DNA of 64,000 bases from Urechis unicinctus. Taxonomy: Eukaryota > Annelida > Polychaeta > Xenopneusta > Urechidae. Shown here piece after piece: positions 39,246 to 49,019 of the stretch. The stretch is from the NCBI GenBank assembly GCA_034190875.2, contig CM067344.1, forward strand, positions 67,846,527 to 67,910,526. The letters are read 5' to 3'. Within the stretch, counting starts at the first letter, position 1. Every line of letters begins with the position of its first letter. The notes under the pieces were generated by a model that worked only from the letters and a program-made list of their open reading frames with translations, did no database searches and was not told where the DNA came from. The position numbers were made by a program, and so were the translations under genes.

Positions 39246-40470
39246 ATAACTAGTTACAAGAACAGAGAGGCCAGTTCTGTGCGTCAATCAGACACGTTCA
39301 CGTCTGGCATTTAAATCTTATTTCCAATCCTGTTTCCGGAACACAGAATTCCCACTGATTGGTCTCAGACATTAAAGCGCCACGCCCTATACAAATGGTA
39401 ATCTGTCATATGAATGACAGATTGTGACAGAATGATTGGGATTTACATGATATAAAACCCTCCCTCGTGTCACTGAATACTGCCGTTTATTTAAAAAGGC
39501 CACCTGAGAGGATATTTGATGGTCGTCACTCGGGGGAGCATCGGTTATGATACATCGATTGCATGCACGAATTAGCAGGTATTAATTTCTCGACACACAT
39601 TTATGCACAGGATATCAAGCTGTCAGCAAACATTTCAAGGGAAATATGAACGACAAAACAGTGGAAATATGAAGCATGTTCACTGAATGAGCCAGCGCAC
39701 CATGCGAGTGCATATAGCAGCGTCAACTATTTACCCTAAGATCACCCGGCATCGATTTGAACCATGTGTATATAAGCAGTCTCGACTGGCATAGAATTAT
39801 CAGTAGAAGGTCAGTTTGAATGGAACCCGAAGTGCTCATTTCTGTGTTTGGCTACAGGGGTATAGCTTAATAGAGACGACCGCATATTCCGGACCGTATA
39901 CGAAATTTTTTTTACCTTGCATGACATTGACCTTTCGCCATGCTCCGCCCACCTTAGTTACTGTTGCTATGTGGAGACAAGCTACAGCGGAAAATGTCGA
40001 CTTGCATGTATTTAGATAGGAGTTTTGTGAAAGTTTGAGAGGCAGTCGTGAATTAAATAAGTGGTGTCGTACAATAAAAACCAGGCAGATATTTATAACA
40101 AACTATGCTTAAGTGGTGAAAGGTAATTGAAGACCATATTAAACCGTAGCATAATGCGATTTCGGCGATTTTTTCGAGGCCGTGTAGGAACTTCAAGAAG
40201 CTGGTCCAAGCCGCACACGCGGGCACTGCTTCGCAACCAGTCAGAATCGAAATACTAAGGTGTGTTTGTCACAGTAAATATCTTGCATGAGCTCCTCAAC
40301 TTACCAAGTAAATAATGAAAAAAGATCTATTCAAACAAACTTTCTTTTCTAATACACATCTAAGTAGCATCATGTACAACCAAGCACGCGCTGCAACGAA
40401 AGAAGACGCAGCATCCTTCGGCGGGGGCCACCAGGGGCGAGGAATCGGTTATGTGATTTATCTCGCCGCG
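39246..40470. other. Unassigned; includes probable 3' flank of the LINE
   Basis: The part nearest 40470 (about 40300-40470) is GC-richer and probably the 3' untranslated end of the LINE read on the - strand. A 10-bp-arm palindrome (AATCTGTCAT and ATGACAGATT around ATGA) lies near 39400. Nothing else is recognised. Confidence 0.35.
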
Positions 40471-41520
40471 TCATTGATACATGAATCTCATTACTGTGGT
40501 GAATAGAGTTATCGGATTAAAATAGCAAACTATGTCGATTCCCGTGAGTTTGTCGGCATTGTTGTTGTTTTTGGCAATATCGTTGAACAATGAGGCTCTT
40601 TTATTTTGATATTTGGGGCATGTGATCATGAAATGCGTTTCGTCTTCTGTAGCTTGCATTGCGCAACACTGACATATTCTATCATTCGGATTGGAGATGG
40701 TTCCCCTCATTGATTCCATTGGGAGCTCATGCGTAGTTGTGATACTGCAGTTCTGTGGTTGATATTGTCTATATTTAGTAAGTATTCCTCGAGTCCAAAG
40801 TGTTGTTTGAAAAGTTTGTAGGTTCTCAGTTTATTTCCCCCTTGTCTCTTCCAGATAGGCTGTTAGTGTTATTGAGTTTGTTGCGCCACAATTTTTCATA
40901 GGGGGTTTTCATAGCACCTTCAGCTCTTTTCGCAAATATCTTTATTTTATTCCCAGGCACGTTAATGTTGTTGTATTGTAGAAGTATGTGCTCCAATATT
41001 GATGTTAATTTTCCAAACCATGACTTTTTCGTTTTAAGATGTTCATTTTGACTTTCTATTACAGTATTAGTGCTTCCTTGGCTAGGCTGCCTCCAGATTT
41101 TAATTTGATAGAAAGAAAGAACTTTATTGAATTAGTTATGACATGAAGACCAAGTGGGTGTTTGCCCAGTTCACCCCTGATTCCTATAATCGAGGTGTTT
41201 CTTTACGTGGACTGGGTCAGTCCAATATCATCTACTCCCCACACTTGAGAACCACACAGTAGTATGGGTTTAATGGTATGGTCGAAGATATGCATCATGG
41301 TGCATATATTATAGTTATGACCCAGGAGTTTGTTTAGTTTGTATAGGGCCTTAAGGCTTTTATGGTAAAGGGTATCAACAGAGTCCTTCAGTTTACCATT
41401 AGTGGTGAAGTTTATTCCAAGATAAGGGTAATTATCCACACACTCAAGTTGGTGGCCTGCATAAACAAAATTTTCCCTGAGATGTGTTCCTTTTTGTAGA
41501 AAGATTAGTACCAGATTTCA
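40471..41520 (-). pseudogene. LINE (non-LTR) reverse-transcriptase C-terminal relict
   Basis: Read on the - strand from about 41515, the first piece encodes GTHLRENF, YPYLGINFT, a Lys/Leu-rich helix and IKPILLCGSQVWG. These are typical of the region just after the palm of non-LTR retrotransposon reverse transcriptases. It stops at 41203. A later piece (about 41100-40880) encodes KSWFGKLTS and YEKLWRNKL, then TGA. A third piece encodes LRTYKLFKQHFGLEEYL and, at 40719-40471, a Cys/His knuckle (CQCC...EDETHF...CPKY) that ends such proteins. The upstream polymerase motifs, including the catalytic Asp pair, are absent. It is a 5'-truncated, frame-broken copy. The clade is not determined. Confidence 0.85.
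41108..41202 (-). mobile_element. Possible nested retroelement 3' end inside the LINE
   Basis: On the - strand this interval ends in AATAAAGTTCTTTCTTTCTA, a polyadenylation signal with a simple tail, placed where LINE coding sequence should continue between GSQVWG and KIWRQPS. About 90 residues expected there are missing. It may be the tail of a second truncated retroelement. No target duplication was identified. Confidence 0.35.
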
Positions 41521-42059
41521 AAACCATGTCCGAAATATTAGGAACCCTGACCCACATCTATGTGACTGATGTACACACATATCTACAAGAACCTAAGTCG
41601 TTTGCTTAGTAGTTTGCTGTGTTAGGATCAGTGTGTGGGCGGCCGCATCGTTTTATCCACTCTCGCCAACTAGCATCGTTTCATTTCGGGCGTGGGAATG
41701 GAATAAATCCTATCGGCTTGCGGTCAGATGATTGAAGCCGCTCAGGATACCGACTATCACTGTTGCATGTGCCCCATGCACACCGCTTAACCATTGTTAA
41801 GCTATATTATAACGATACGCTACAAACGAAGGCATTATGAGCGACAGCTTTCCACAGCTAACAGCGTTCGTTTGTCTCCAAGATAGCGGCGGGTTGGTTG
41901 CTAAGGTATGTTCTGAGCGCTGACTGGTGGATCAGTTGGCGGGAGGGAAAGGTCAATTGCAAGTGCAATTCGACCGTAAACGGGTATAGTAAGACGAAAC
42001 AAGATTTTCATAAATTGCACTATCATGTTTTGCGGTTAATTTTGTAAACAATTTTGTTT
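41521..42059. other. Unassigned, partly GC-rich
   Basis: Contains a GCGGCCGC site near 41640 and a GGCGGGTTGGTTGC stretch near 41890. No coding frame or element ends were recognised. Confidence 0.4.
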
Positions 42060-42313
42060 TCCATGGAATGGATCTGCTGATATATATATACTCATTGAAG
42101 AGGAGCCGAATGACTTATTTGTAGCTGCTTGTTGCCACAAATGGTGGACGACTTTGCTTAAAGCTGCCTCTCCTCTCTAAAGTATTTCACTGATGGCACG
42201 TAGCTGTATATGTTTCTCATAGAAGTTTCTTTGGTATATATACTTATACAATCATGATTTTTAATCGACAAATGACACTACGAACATGGATAACAAATGA
42301 GTATACTGTCAGT
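42060..42313 (+). repeat. Left half of the repeat split by element B
   Basis: Matches 38870-39126 (for example TTATTTGTAG, GCTTGTTGCCA, AAGCTGCCTCTCCTCT, GAGTATACTGTC). The right half resumes at 46968. Confidence 0.85.
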
Positions 42314-42317
42314 TTAA
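42314..42317. repeat. Left TTAA target-site duplication of element B
   Basis: TTAA immediately before the left terminal repeat. The unoccupied site has one TTAA at the equivalent position (39127-39130). Confidence 0.92.
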
Positions 42318-42332
42318 AGTGCCTATGACACC
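42318..42332 (+). repeat. Left terminal inverted repeat of element B
   Basis: AGTGCCTATGACACC, perfectly inverted at 46949-46963. Weaker A/T-rich similarity continues inward (AAAATGTGATTTTT against AAATTTTCATGATAATTTTT). Confidence 0.95.
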
Positions 42333-42614
42333 TAAAATGTGATTTTTGAGTATAAACTAAACAAATCGATGCGGATCGAATGGTGTTGGAGTTTTTGGCC
42401 TCCGATGAATAATAAAAGAGATATTAAACGTTCTTTGGAGCGAAGCGGCATTTCGTGCGTGAGCCGAGGTCAACCGGAAATGACGCATATAGGGGGTCCC
42501 AGTTTCAGCAGCCCAAGTCAGCTTCGATAGATGCGCTGGCGCTGTCAGAGCCTGAGTTTCTTTGCCTACCATAAAACCCACGTGAATTTATATCATGTTT
42601 AGTCTGGATCAGTC

Positions 42615-45600
42615 ATGCCAAAAAGCTGCGTGGCCGCGAATTGTTCGAACTTTTCTTCGGAAAGCGTTCGATTATACAGTTTTCCTCGGGAGGAGAAGTT
42701 GCGCAAGCAATGGATATCGCAAGTGCGGCGTACAAGGGCAGATTGGCCGGGTCCGACAACCCACTCGCGTTTGTGTAGCGAGCATTTTGGACCGGAATGT
42801 TTTGACCAGGCACTTGCAGTGAGAGAATCTCTCGGATTTGGGTACAACTGTTCCCGAAATATTCTCCCAACTGCTGTTCCTACCATATTCAAGAGAGGTT
42901 GCACGGAATCGCCACCAGTCAGAAAGTCTAAGGCAGTGGAGAAAAGGGAGCACCAAAAGGTGAGCTGACATATTGCCAAAATCTCTTAGATGTTTACTTT
43001 TTCCATAGTTTTGTTCTATAAACAAGGACTTTGTTCTAATTATCAGGCTGTGGAGACATTGTTGTTGGACTCACCTCTCCAGGAAAAAGAAAATGACTGT
43101 GGTCTTGCTCTGGTAAAGGATGCAAGCACCTCTGCAAGTATACCTCGCGCTTGCAGGACAGTGGGCACCCTATTTAAACCAAAATCCAGGGAAGCAGGTG
43201 ACTTCAGTGGAATTTCTCTTCTGTGTTCTATCACATATAAATTATGCATGATAATTTATGATGCTTTATGGCCTTTTTCTGATATATGATTAACAGTAGC
43301 AACGTGTTGTTAAAAGCTGTGCAGACTCATGTGAGCACCACAGTCACAACATCATCTCAGACCCATGAAACATCCTTCCCATGGTGGGATGAGATGGAGA
43401 ATGAGTGCAATGAACACGGGGAGAGAATGCACCAGGACACAGATCCTGACTACATCCCCTCAGACATAGAAGATGATGTGGACATCAATGACGAGAGGCC
43501 TTTGATTGAAAATGATGAAACAGATTCTTTGGACATTATTGAGGAAAGAAAGTATATAGTTTTTTGGTCTTCACTGCAGACTCTATTTGCTCTTTGTGTG
43601 TGCAGATTTTGCGGTGCCACTGGGTTAGCTGCATCCAACCGGGAGGTTGGCACATTAGTAGCTGTCACCTTGAGATGCACCAGCTGTACTAAATCTGTTG
43701 TCTGGAATAGCCAGCCCTATGTCGGTAAAATTCCAGCAGGAAACTTGCTGCTCTCAGCGGGAATCCTCTACAGCGGTGCTCTCATTTCCAAGACCATGAT
43801 GGTTCTAAAGCACATGGGTGTGGCTTGCTATTCTCTGCGTACATTCTTCCGCCACCAAAAACATATTTTAATCCAATCAGTCCGGCAAGTGTGGCAGGAG
43901 CGTCAACAATGGTTGTTTGCAGCCCTTCAGGCAGAAAACCGGGGACTTGTTCTAGGGGGTGACGGACGCGCAGACAGTCCAGGACACAGTGCCAAGTATG
44001 GGACATACACTTTGATGGAGATGGAAGCAATGGCTGTAATAGATGTAGAACTTGTACAGGTACCTCCTTTCATATGTTGGTTCTATATCTTTTATTTGCA
44101 AATGGTATAAAATGTGTAGGTGGCTCAACTAAAGGCTATCAATCGTACCAAGGTACTTGTTATCACATTTTTTCTGTAGAGTAATCAATGTGGTGGGAGC
44201 TACCACATGGAAAAGGCCGGACTCGTGCTAGGGTTGCAGAAACTAGAAGAAAACTACTTAGATGTTGAGACGCTCATAACGGACCGCCACCCGCAAATTG
44301 CTAAGTTTATCCAAGAGGAGCACCCAGGCATCACTCATCAATTTGACATTTGGCATGTTGCTAAGGGTAAATATTTCAAATTGTATTTTTGTAAAATGAT
44401 AATGAACTGTGCAATGCTATTACTTCACCCATGCTCCTACATATTTCAGGCATCAAAAAGAAATTGAAGGCAGTGGCCAGAGGTAAAGATCTAGCAGATA
44501 TTCAAGCGTGGATACCAAGTATTGTGAACCACCTGTACTGGAGTGTAGTATCAAGCCCCCCTGGAAATGGACAGCTGGTGTTGGACAAGTGGCTCTCAAT
44601 CCTTGATCACATTCAAAATATTCATTCTGGGTTTGGTGGTCTGTTCCAGTCCTGTGTTCATGGACCTTTGACTGGTCGTGAGAGACGCAAAAGGTGGATC
44701 AAGCCAGGTGATACAATATATCATTTTAGAGTTCAGACTAAAAAGACCACAAGTTCCTTAAATTTCCTTGATACACAAAAAAAAAATCTTGCAGTTAAAT
44801 TGCTCTTTACATCCTTAGATACGAGGTGTGCCACAGAATTGGAAAAAATTATCACCAACAAGAGATTGTGCAAGGACATCAAGAGACTATCAGGCAATGC
44901 CCAGACCTCCTACATAGAGGCTTTCCACAGCCTTCTGATCCAGTTTGCTCCAAAAACCTATGCTTTCAGTTACCCTGGTCTACTTTGCCGGTAAATCTTT
45001 CAACTATCCCAGTCTGCTTAGCTTAAAGTTGGAACTAGTTAGATTTTACCCTTCTTTCAAATGTAGGATTGTTGTTGACAAGTGGATCCATAAACAAAAA
45101 CAAAGTGGAATAAACAAGCCGTTTAATTTCATGAAGTATCTTTCCTCACGTCATTCATTCTAGTCCTGAATAAAGTTAATTTACTGCTGAATCCAACTTG
45201 TCACAAAACATCCAATAAATCAAAAATGAAAAGCACAAACTTATCCTATTTCAAACTGATAGAAAGGTTCATAAATTATTTCAGATCAATCATTGCAACT
45301 ATGCATTTCAATGAAAATGCTGGACGACAACAAAGAATAACAGCACAGGGTGAGGACATGTACAGCCTCCACTACCCCAAACACAAGGGAGGAGGTCACA
45401 CAGTGAGGAAAGTGCTGAATGATCCAACTTATGGTAGGGATTGTTTCTAAATTTCACTTTTATGTGAAAATTATAATCTGTAATCTCAAATGAACAACTA
45501 ACACATATATACAATACAGGCTATGTAGAAGATCTTTTGGCAATGACAGTCACCATATGCAAGACCAGTGACATAAATGATGAGGAGATGGAAGCACTGG

Positions 45601-45689
45601 AGATCCCACCCAATCTCAACTCCATCTTCGAGATCCCAGAAAAACACCAAGCAGTTGATCAGTTCCGCTCACGCTTCTCTAAGTGCTAG
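42615..45689 (+). CDS. THAP-domain Kolobok transposase, intact, 8 exons
   Basis: Exons are 42615-42959, 43047-43197, 43317-44059, 44180-44366, 44450-44707, 44819-44990, 45285-45433 and 45520-45689. All introns are GT-AG (83-294 bp), giving 724 residues. The enzyme should bind the element ends and catalyse cut-and-paste transposition in the nucleus. Residues 1-92 form a THAP zinc finger (C5, C10, W33, C54, H57, AVPTIF at 87-92). An acidic linker follows. A Cys-rich motif (C259, C261, C264, C286, C289) precedes an RNase-H-like core: GGDGRAD (D381), DRHPQ (D448), FDIWH (D469, H472) and YIEAFH (E595). The candidate catalytic acids are D381, D469 and E595, inferred from conservation. HFNEN follows near 630. 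The start lies next to the first zinc ligand. The exon 2-3 junction is least sure: the acceptor at 43316 keeps the frame, while a better-looking one at 43324 needs another donor. AATAAA lies at 45887. Confidence 0.9.
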
Positions 45690-46726
45690 TTTCATATCCC
45701 ACATAATTGTTTGACTCCTCTGGAAATGTTTTCCGTATGACTGAAGTTACACAGGATGGTATAGGTATGCGATTGTTCTTGCCAAGATAATGGTAGCACC
45801 ACCGGATAAACTGCCTGTATCCAGTGTAACGCTTCCAGCTGTAACACACAACCATACACAAACCCTTAAACATCTTTACAGTGCTGAATAAATATGGTAT
45901 TTTAACCCATACATTGATTTGATGATTGAGTCACAAAAATAGTGTTATCCTGGTATAAACTGTATTAATAATTCAGTCTGAATTGAAAACGTCATTCATT
46001 TGAGTAAAAATGACCCAGTAGTTTGTGGATTTTTTCCCAACATAAATTTATAATTTGGTGTTTGTTGTCTGTCAATACTTACTTGTTTCCCTTGTATGGA
46101 CCATGATCCTGCTTGTACATATCTTCATTAAGACATACAGCATTAAAATTTGGATTCTGCGTCACACATTTAATTTCTGGTAGATTTTCTATTTTAATCA
46201 TCACTTTCTCCTGCTCCACACAGCAGACACTTTCCCTGACAGTTGGCATGGTTAAGCAGCCTCCACATTGGCACCTGAAACCAGGGTTTCAAAAACCTAT
46301 CAAATACATACCAAACTCTGTCTAAGACATAGTCTAAGATTTTTCGCTAAGTTCGTTGGCGACTACAAACCACATTGAATAACACCAAGAAAAACGAAAA
46401 CAAATGATAAAGGTATTCTTCATTTATAATATAAAATCAAAAGAGAAAATAGTTTCGTGCAGTGATTACAATTCCATTAGGACTCACCAATCAATGTTTT
46501 GAAGACGGTTCATGTTCGGATTATCGCTTCTCGGAACACGTGAATCAGTCCTGTCACTGTCAGATTCGCTGGCGCTGTTTTCGGACAGATATGGTTCGAA
46601 TCTGTACGGCACAATACCAGCTACATCCTCTGGATTTGATTGCTCAAACATTTGAGGCTCTTCAACCCAAAACTCCATCGTCAAACCGTCCAACTCAGAT
46701 ACATCGCTCGCCGAAACATTCGCCAT
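45679..46726 (-). CDS. P2X7-ballast-domain-like protein of element B
   Basis: Three exons on the - strand: 46726-46488, 46274-46083 and 45838-45679, GT-AG introns, both junctions in phase 2, 196 residues. Residues 1-79 are acidic and Ser-rich with GIVPYRFEP at 37-45. A Cys-rich domain follows: W80, C81, C83, C86, MPT at 89-91, C97, C98, C116, C127. It ends with YRQFIRWC (151-158), LGKNNR, IPIPSC (C173), IRKTFP and YVGY. This order of motifs is that of the cytoplasmic ballast domain of P2X7 receptors and related stand-alone metazoan proteins. In P2X7 that domain binds zinc through cysteines. No P2X channel part or membrane segment is present. The promoter side holds a CRE site. The stop overlaps the transposase 3' end by 11 bp. 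A role in transposition, such as DNA or RNA binding or regulation, is inferred from its place only. Confidence 0.85.
45887..45892 (+). terminator. Polyadenylation signal for transposase B
   Basis: AATAAA 198 bp after the transposase stop codon, the nearest on the + strand. It lies opposite an intron of the antisense gene. Confidence 0.5.
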
Positions 46727-46772
46727 TGTTTACTGTGAAAACTGCGGACCTGTCAGTGACGACTCCCCCAAG

Positions 46773-46780
46773 TGACGTCA
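46773..46780. promoter_or_regulatory. Full CRE/ATF site upstream of ballast gene B
   Basis: TGACGTCA about 47 bp before the - strand start codon at 46726, in a locally GC-rich promoter that also has ATGGCGGCGGG. The same octamer is found at the equivalent end of element A. Confidence 0.55.
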
Positions 46781-46948
46781 CGGGGTGCTGGGCCGAAAAT
46801 TTGTAAAATGGCGGCGGGTGCCGAAAAATCGACTTTATATTTCAATTTACATTAGGTTCGGGTGACTTGTTCGGAAATTGAACCACAAAAACAGAGTAAA
46901 TGCAACTTTGTCTTTCATTTGGTTAAATAAAAATTATCATGAAAATTT

Positions 46949-46963
46949 GGTGTCATAGGCACT
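46949..46963 (-). repeat. Right terminal inverted repeat of element B
   Basis: GGTGTCATAGGCACT, exact inverse of 42318-42332, followed directly by TTAA. Confidence 0.95.
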
Positions 46964-46967
46964 TTAA
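46964..46967. repeat. Right TTAA target-site duplication of element B
   Basis: Second TTAA, absent as a separate copy in the unoccupied paralogue. Confidence 0.92.
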
Positions 46968-47070
46968 CTTTCCCGGTTGGGAGTTGCTGCTCATTTCAAT
47001 ACTTATCTCTATGTCAATTAATCAGTAACTAACTATTTCAGTTGCTTTTCGTACGCATAGAATGACTAAC
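46968..47070 (+). repeat. Right half of the repeat split by element B
   Basis: Matches 39131-39240 (CATTTCAATA, TTATCTCTATG, CAACTATTTCAGTTGCTTTT, GCATAGAAT with single changes). Confidence 0.85.
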
Positions 47071-47979
47071 TAACTTTCAAGGGGATCCATTTGTTTCAAC
47101 AGATTGTGTGATGTATCATGAACGGTGAGTGATTTACAAAGCAGGTACCGCCAATCAGGCATATTAAAGGAGGCCGCTTGAGAATGAATGCAAATCACAA
47201 TTATTTTAACTATGTCTATATAAATATACCAGTTGGAACCAGTTTCAAAGGAATTAAAAAATTGTGTATGTTAGTTGGCATCATTTCTTAACAAATAAAT
47301 GTGCATTGTATGTATAGTAACATCGCATACAATACAAGCCCTTCCAACAGAGTGTGCATGAGTTATCATACTGGGTAGAAAGACGATGATAAACAGAGAG
47401 TATATGCATCAACAGCAACGGCAACGGACATCATGTGACCCAATATTTCATTCGGAATAAACGCGACCAGGGAAACATTACATGGTAACAGAAAGTGACT
47501 ACAAACGACCCGATAGCCCAGGATAAAGCTTTATTCCGGCAGCCATCCCGTCAATAATTGTATTATGTTGGATAGCAATACGTGTTAAAAAGCCCTAGTT
47601 CAGAAGTGTGGTGTGCTCTTTGCATGAACTGGCCCAGTTTTTTTATCATCGGACCATCCTTGTAATAATATTGCAGTTAAAGATTTTGAATGTTATATCA
47701 AATATGATATGCGCATCATTTCTCGAATTAAAAATATTTTAAAGAATTATGTACCATGAGTATCAATATGCTTGGCAGAAAACTTACTCCTTCTCAAACT
47801 TTTATGCACACGCAATGCATTACCCAGATGAAACCATAATATCATATTTCTCAGAATTTGGAAAACAACTCGCGAAGACGGTTGCCCACAGAAGGTTATG
47901 TTCTGACATCGGTCAAACTGCCAAGCATTGCCCGCGTGAGTGATGATGTAGGGATAGTATGGCCCTATGTGTTGTTGCC
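47071..47979. other. No recognisable feature
   Basis: AT-rich. The frame at 47749-47943 is short and unrecognised. Confidence 0.5.
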
Positions 47980-48340
47980 CTGTGGGTCTTCAATGTATAT
48001 TACAGCTATCACTGAGTGTGGTTGATGACCGCTGCTTATTTCTAGATGACTGATAGCCGTTCAAGGCATGGTGCCCTTTGGCATCCATATAAGAGCACCA
48101 AAAGCTTATTGCCAATGCCAATGTCAATGCATATCAGCAGTAATGGATTTTATTGCCGTTAAACTATGTTATTATGTTTATTTCATATTAAGATTATACT
48201 CGATCAATATCCAATATTCAATTAGTAGCCGATGTACAAAGTTGTCTACAACCCAAGCACGCAGAAAGCAGCAATCGCATATAACAGAAATCGCCATTTG
48301 GACTAAAATGACGCAACGTGATTATCATTGAATAGTATTG
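47980..48340 (+). repeat. Tandem unit, part A, copy 1
   Basis: A 361-bp block repeated without indels at 48659-49019 with about four substitutions, so a very recent duplication. The shared 87-codon frame is kept only because so little has changed. Confidence 0.95.
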
Positions 48341-48658
48341 GGCTCCTGTAACACCGGCTGTCTGAGAGCGGCCAAGTCAAATACCATAAGGAGACAACAG
48401 CATAGCTTGTGGGCATGTTCTCAAATGACTATCATATGTTTACAATCAAGACCATGGTAAATGATAACCTATGGGACATATTGTTGTTTGTTGTATACAC
48501 AGGCGTGTTAGCGTCAATCACAAGAACGGCCATGTCATACCGATGGAAATGTCAAGACTGCCCTTCACATCGTCATAGACAAGATTGGCAATACAATTAC
48601 ATATAAAGTATACATATGCATATAAAGTATGTCTAGTCACATGATTTAAATGTTGATG
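48341..48658 (+). repeat. Tandem unit, part B
   Basis: Lies between the two A parts, giving A-B-A with a period of 679 bp. Part B alone also occurs at 37899-38235. Confidence 0.9.
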
Positions 48659-49019
48659 CTGTGGGTCTTCAATGTATATTACAGCTATCACTGAGTGTGG
48701 TTGATGACCGCTGCTTATTTCTAGATGACTGATAGCCGTTCAAGGCATGGTGCCCTTTGGCGTCCAAATAAGAGCACCAAAAGCTTATTGCCAATGCCAA
48801 TGTCAATGCATATCAGCAGTAATGGATTTTATTGCCGTTAAACTATGTTATTATGTTTATTTCATATTAAGATTATCCTCGATCAATATCCAATATTCAA
48901 TTAGTAGCCGATGTACAAAGTTGTCTACAACCCAAACACGCAGAAAGCAGCAATCGCATATAACAGAAATCGCCATTTGGACTAAAATGACGCAACGTGA
49001 TTATCATTGAATAGTATTG
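48659..49019 (+). repeat. Tandem unit, part A, copy 2
   Basis: Second copy of 47980-48340. The sequence after it does not continue into another B part. Confidence 0.95.

Larger units (their letters stand above)
42318..46963 (+). mobile_element. Element B: complete Kolobok-type DNA transposon
   Basis: A 4646-bp element with 15-bp perfect terminal inverted repeats and TTAA duplications, confirmed by an unoccupied paralogous site in the same window. It holds two convergent spliced genes without frame breaks: a THAP-domain transposase on + (42615-45689) and a P2X7-ballast-like protein on - (45679-46726). TTAA targeting with a THAP-domain transposase is established for the Kolobok superfamily. 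piggyBac also uses TTAA, but its transposase lacks a THAP domain and is not spliced like this. Intact frames and splice phases suggest recent activity. Confidence 0.93.

Noticed and set aside
42599..43025. Three - strand frames of 85-126 codons
   Set aside because: They are shadows of the THAP exon on the + strand. They have no domain and overlap each other in different frames.
43450..44030. - strand frames of 76 and 82 codons opposite exon 3
   Set aside because: Antisense shadows of the transposase coding sequence.
46462..46806. 114-codon + strand frame
   Set aside because: Antisense shadow of exon 1 of the ballast-domain gene, whose splice phases and motifs are convincing on the other strand.
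42318..46963. Calling element B a piggyBac because of TTAA
   Set aside because: piggyBac transposases lack a THAP domain and have a different acidic-residue context. THAP plus TTAA points to Kolobok.
48068..48331. 87-codon frame repeated at 48747-49010
   Set aside because: The copies are about 99% identical DNA, so retention of the frame carries no information. No domain is recognised.
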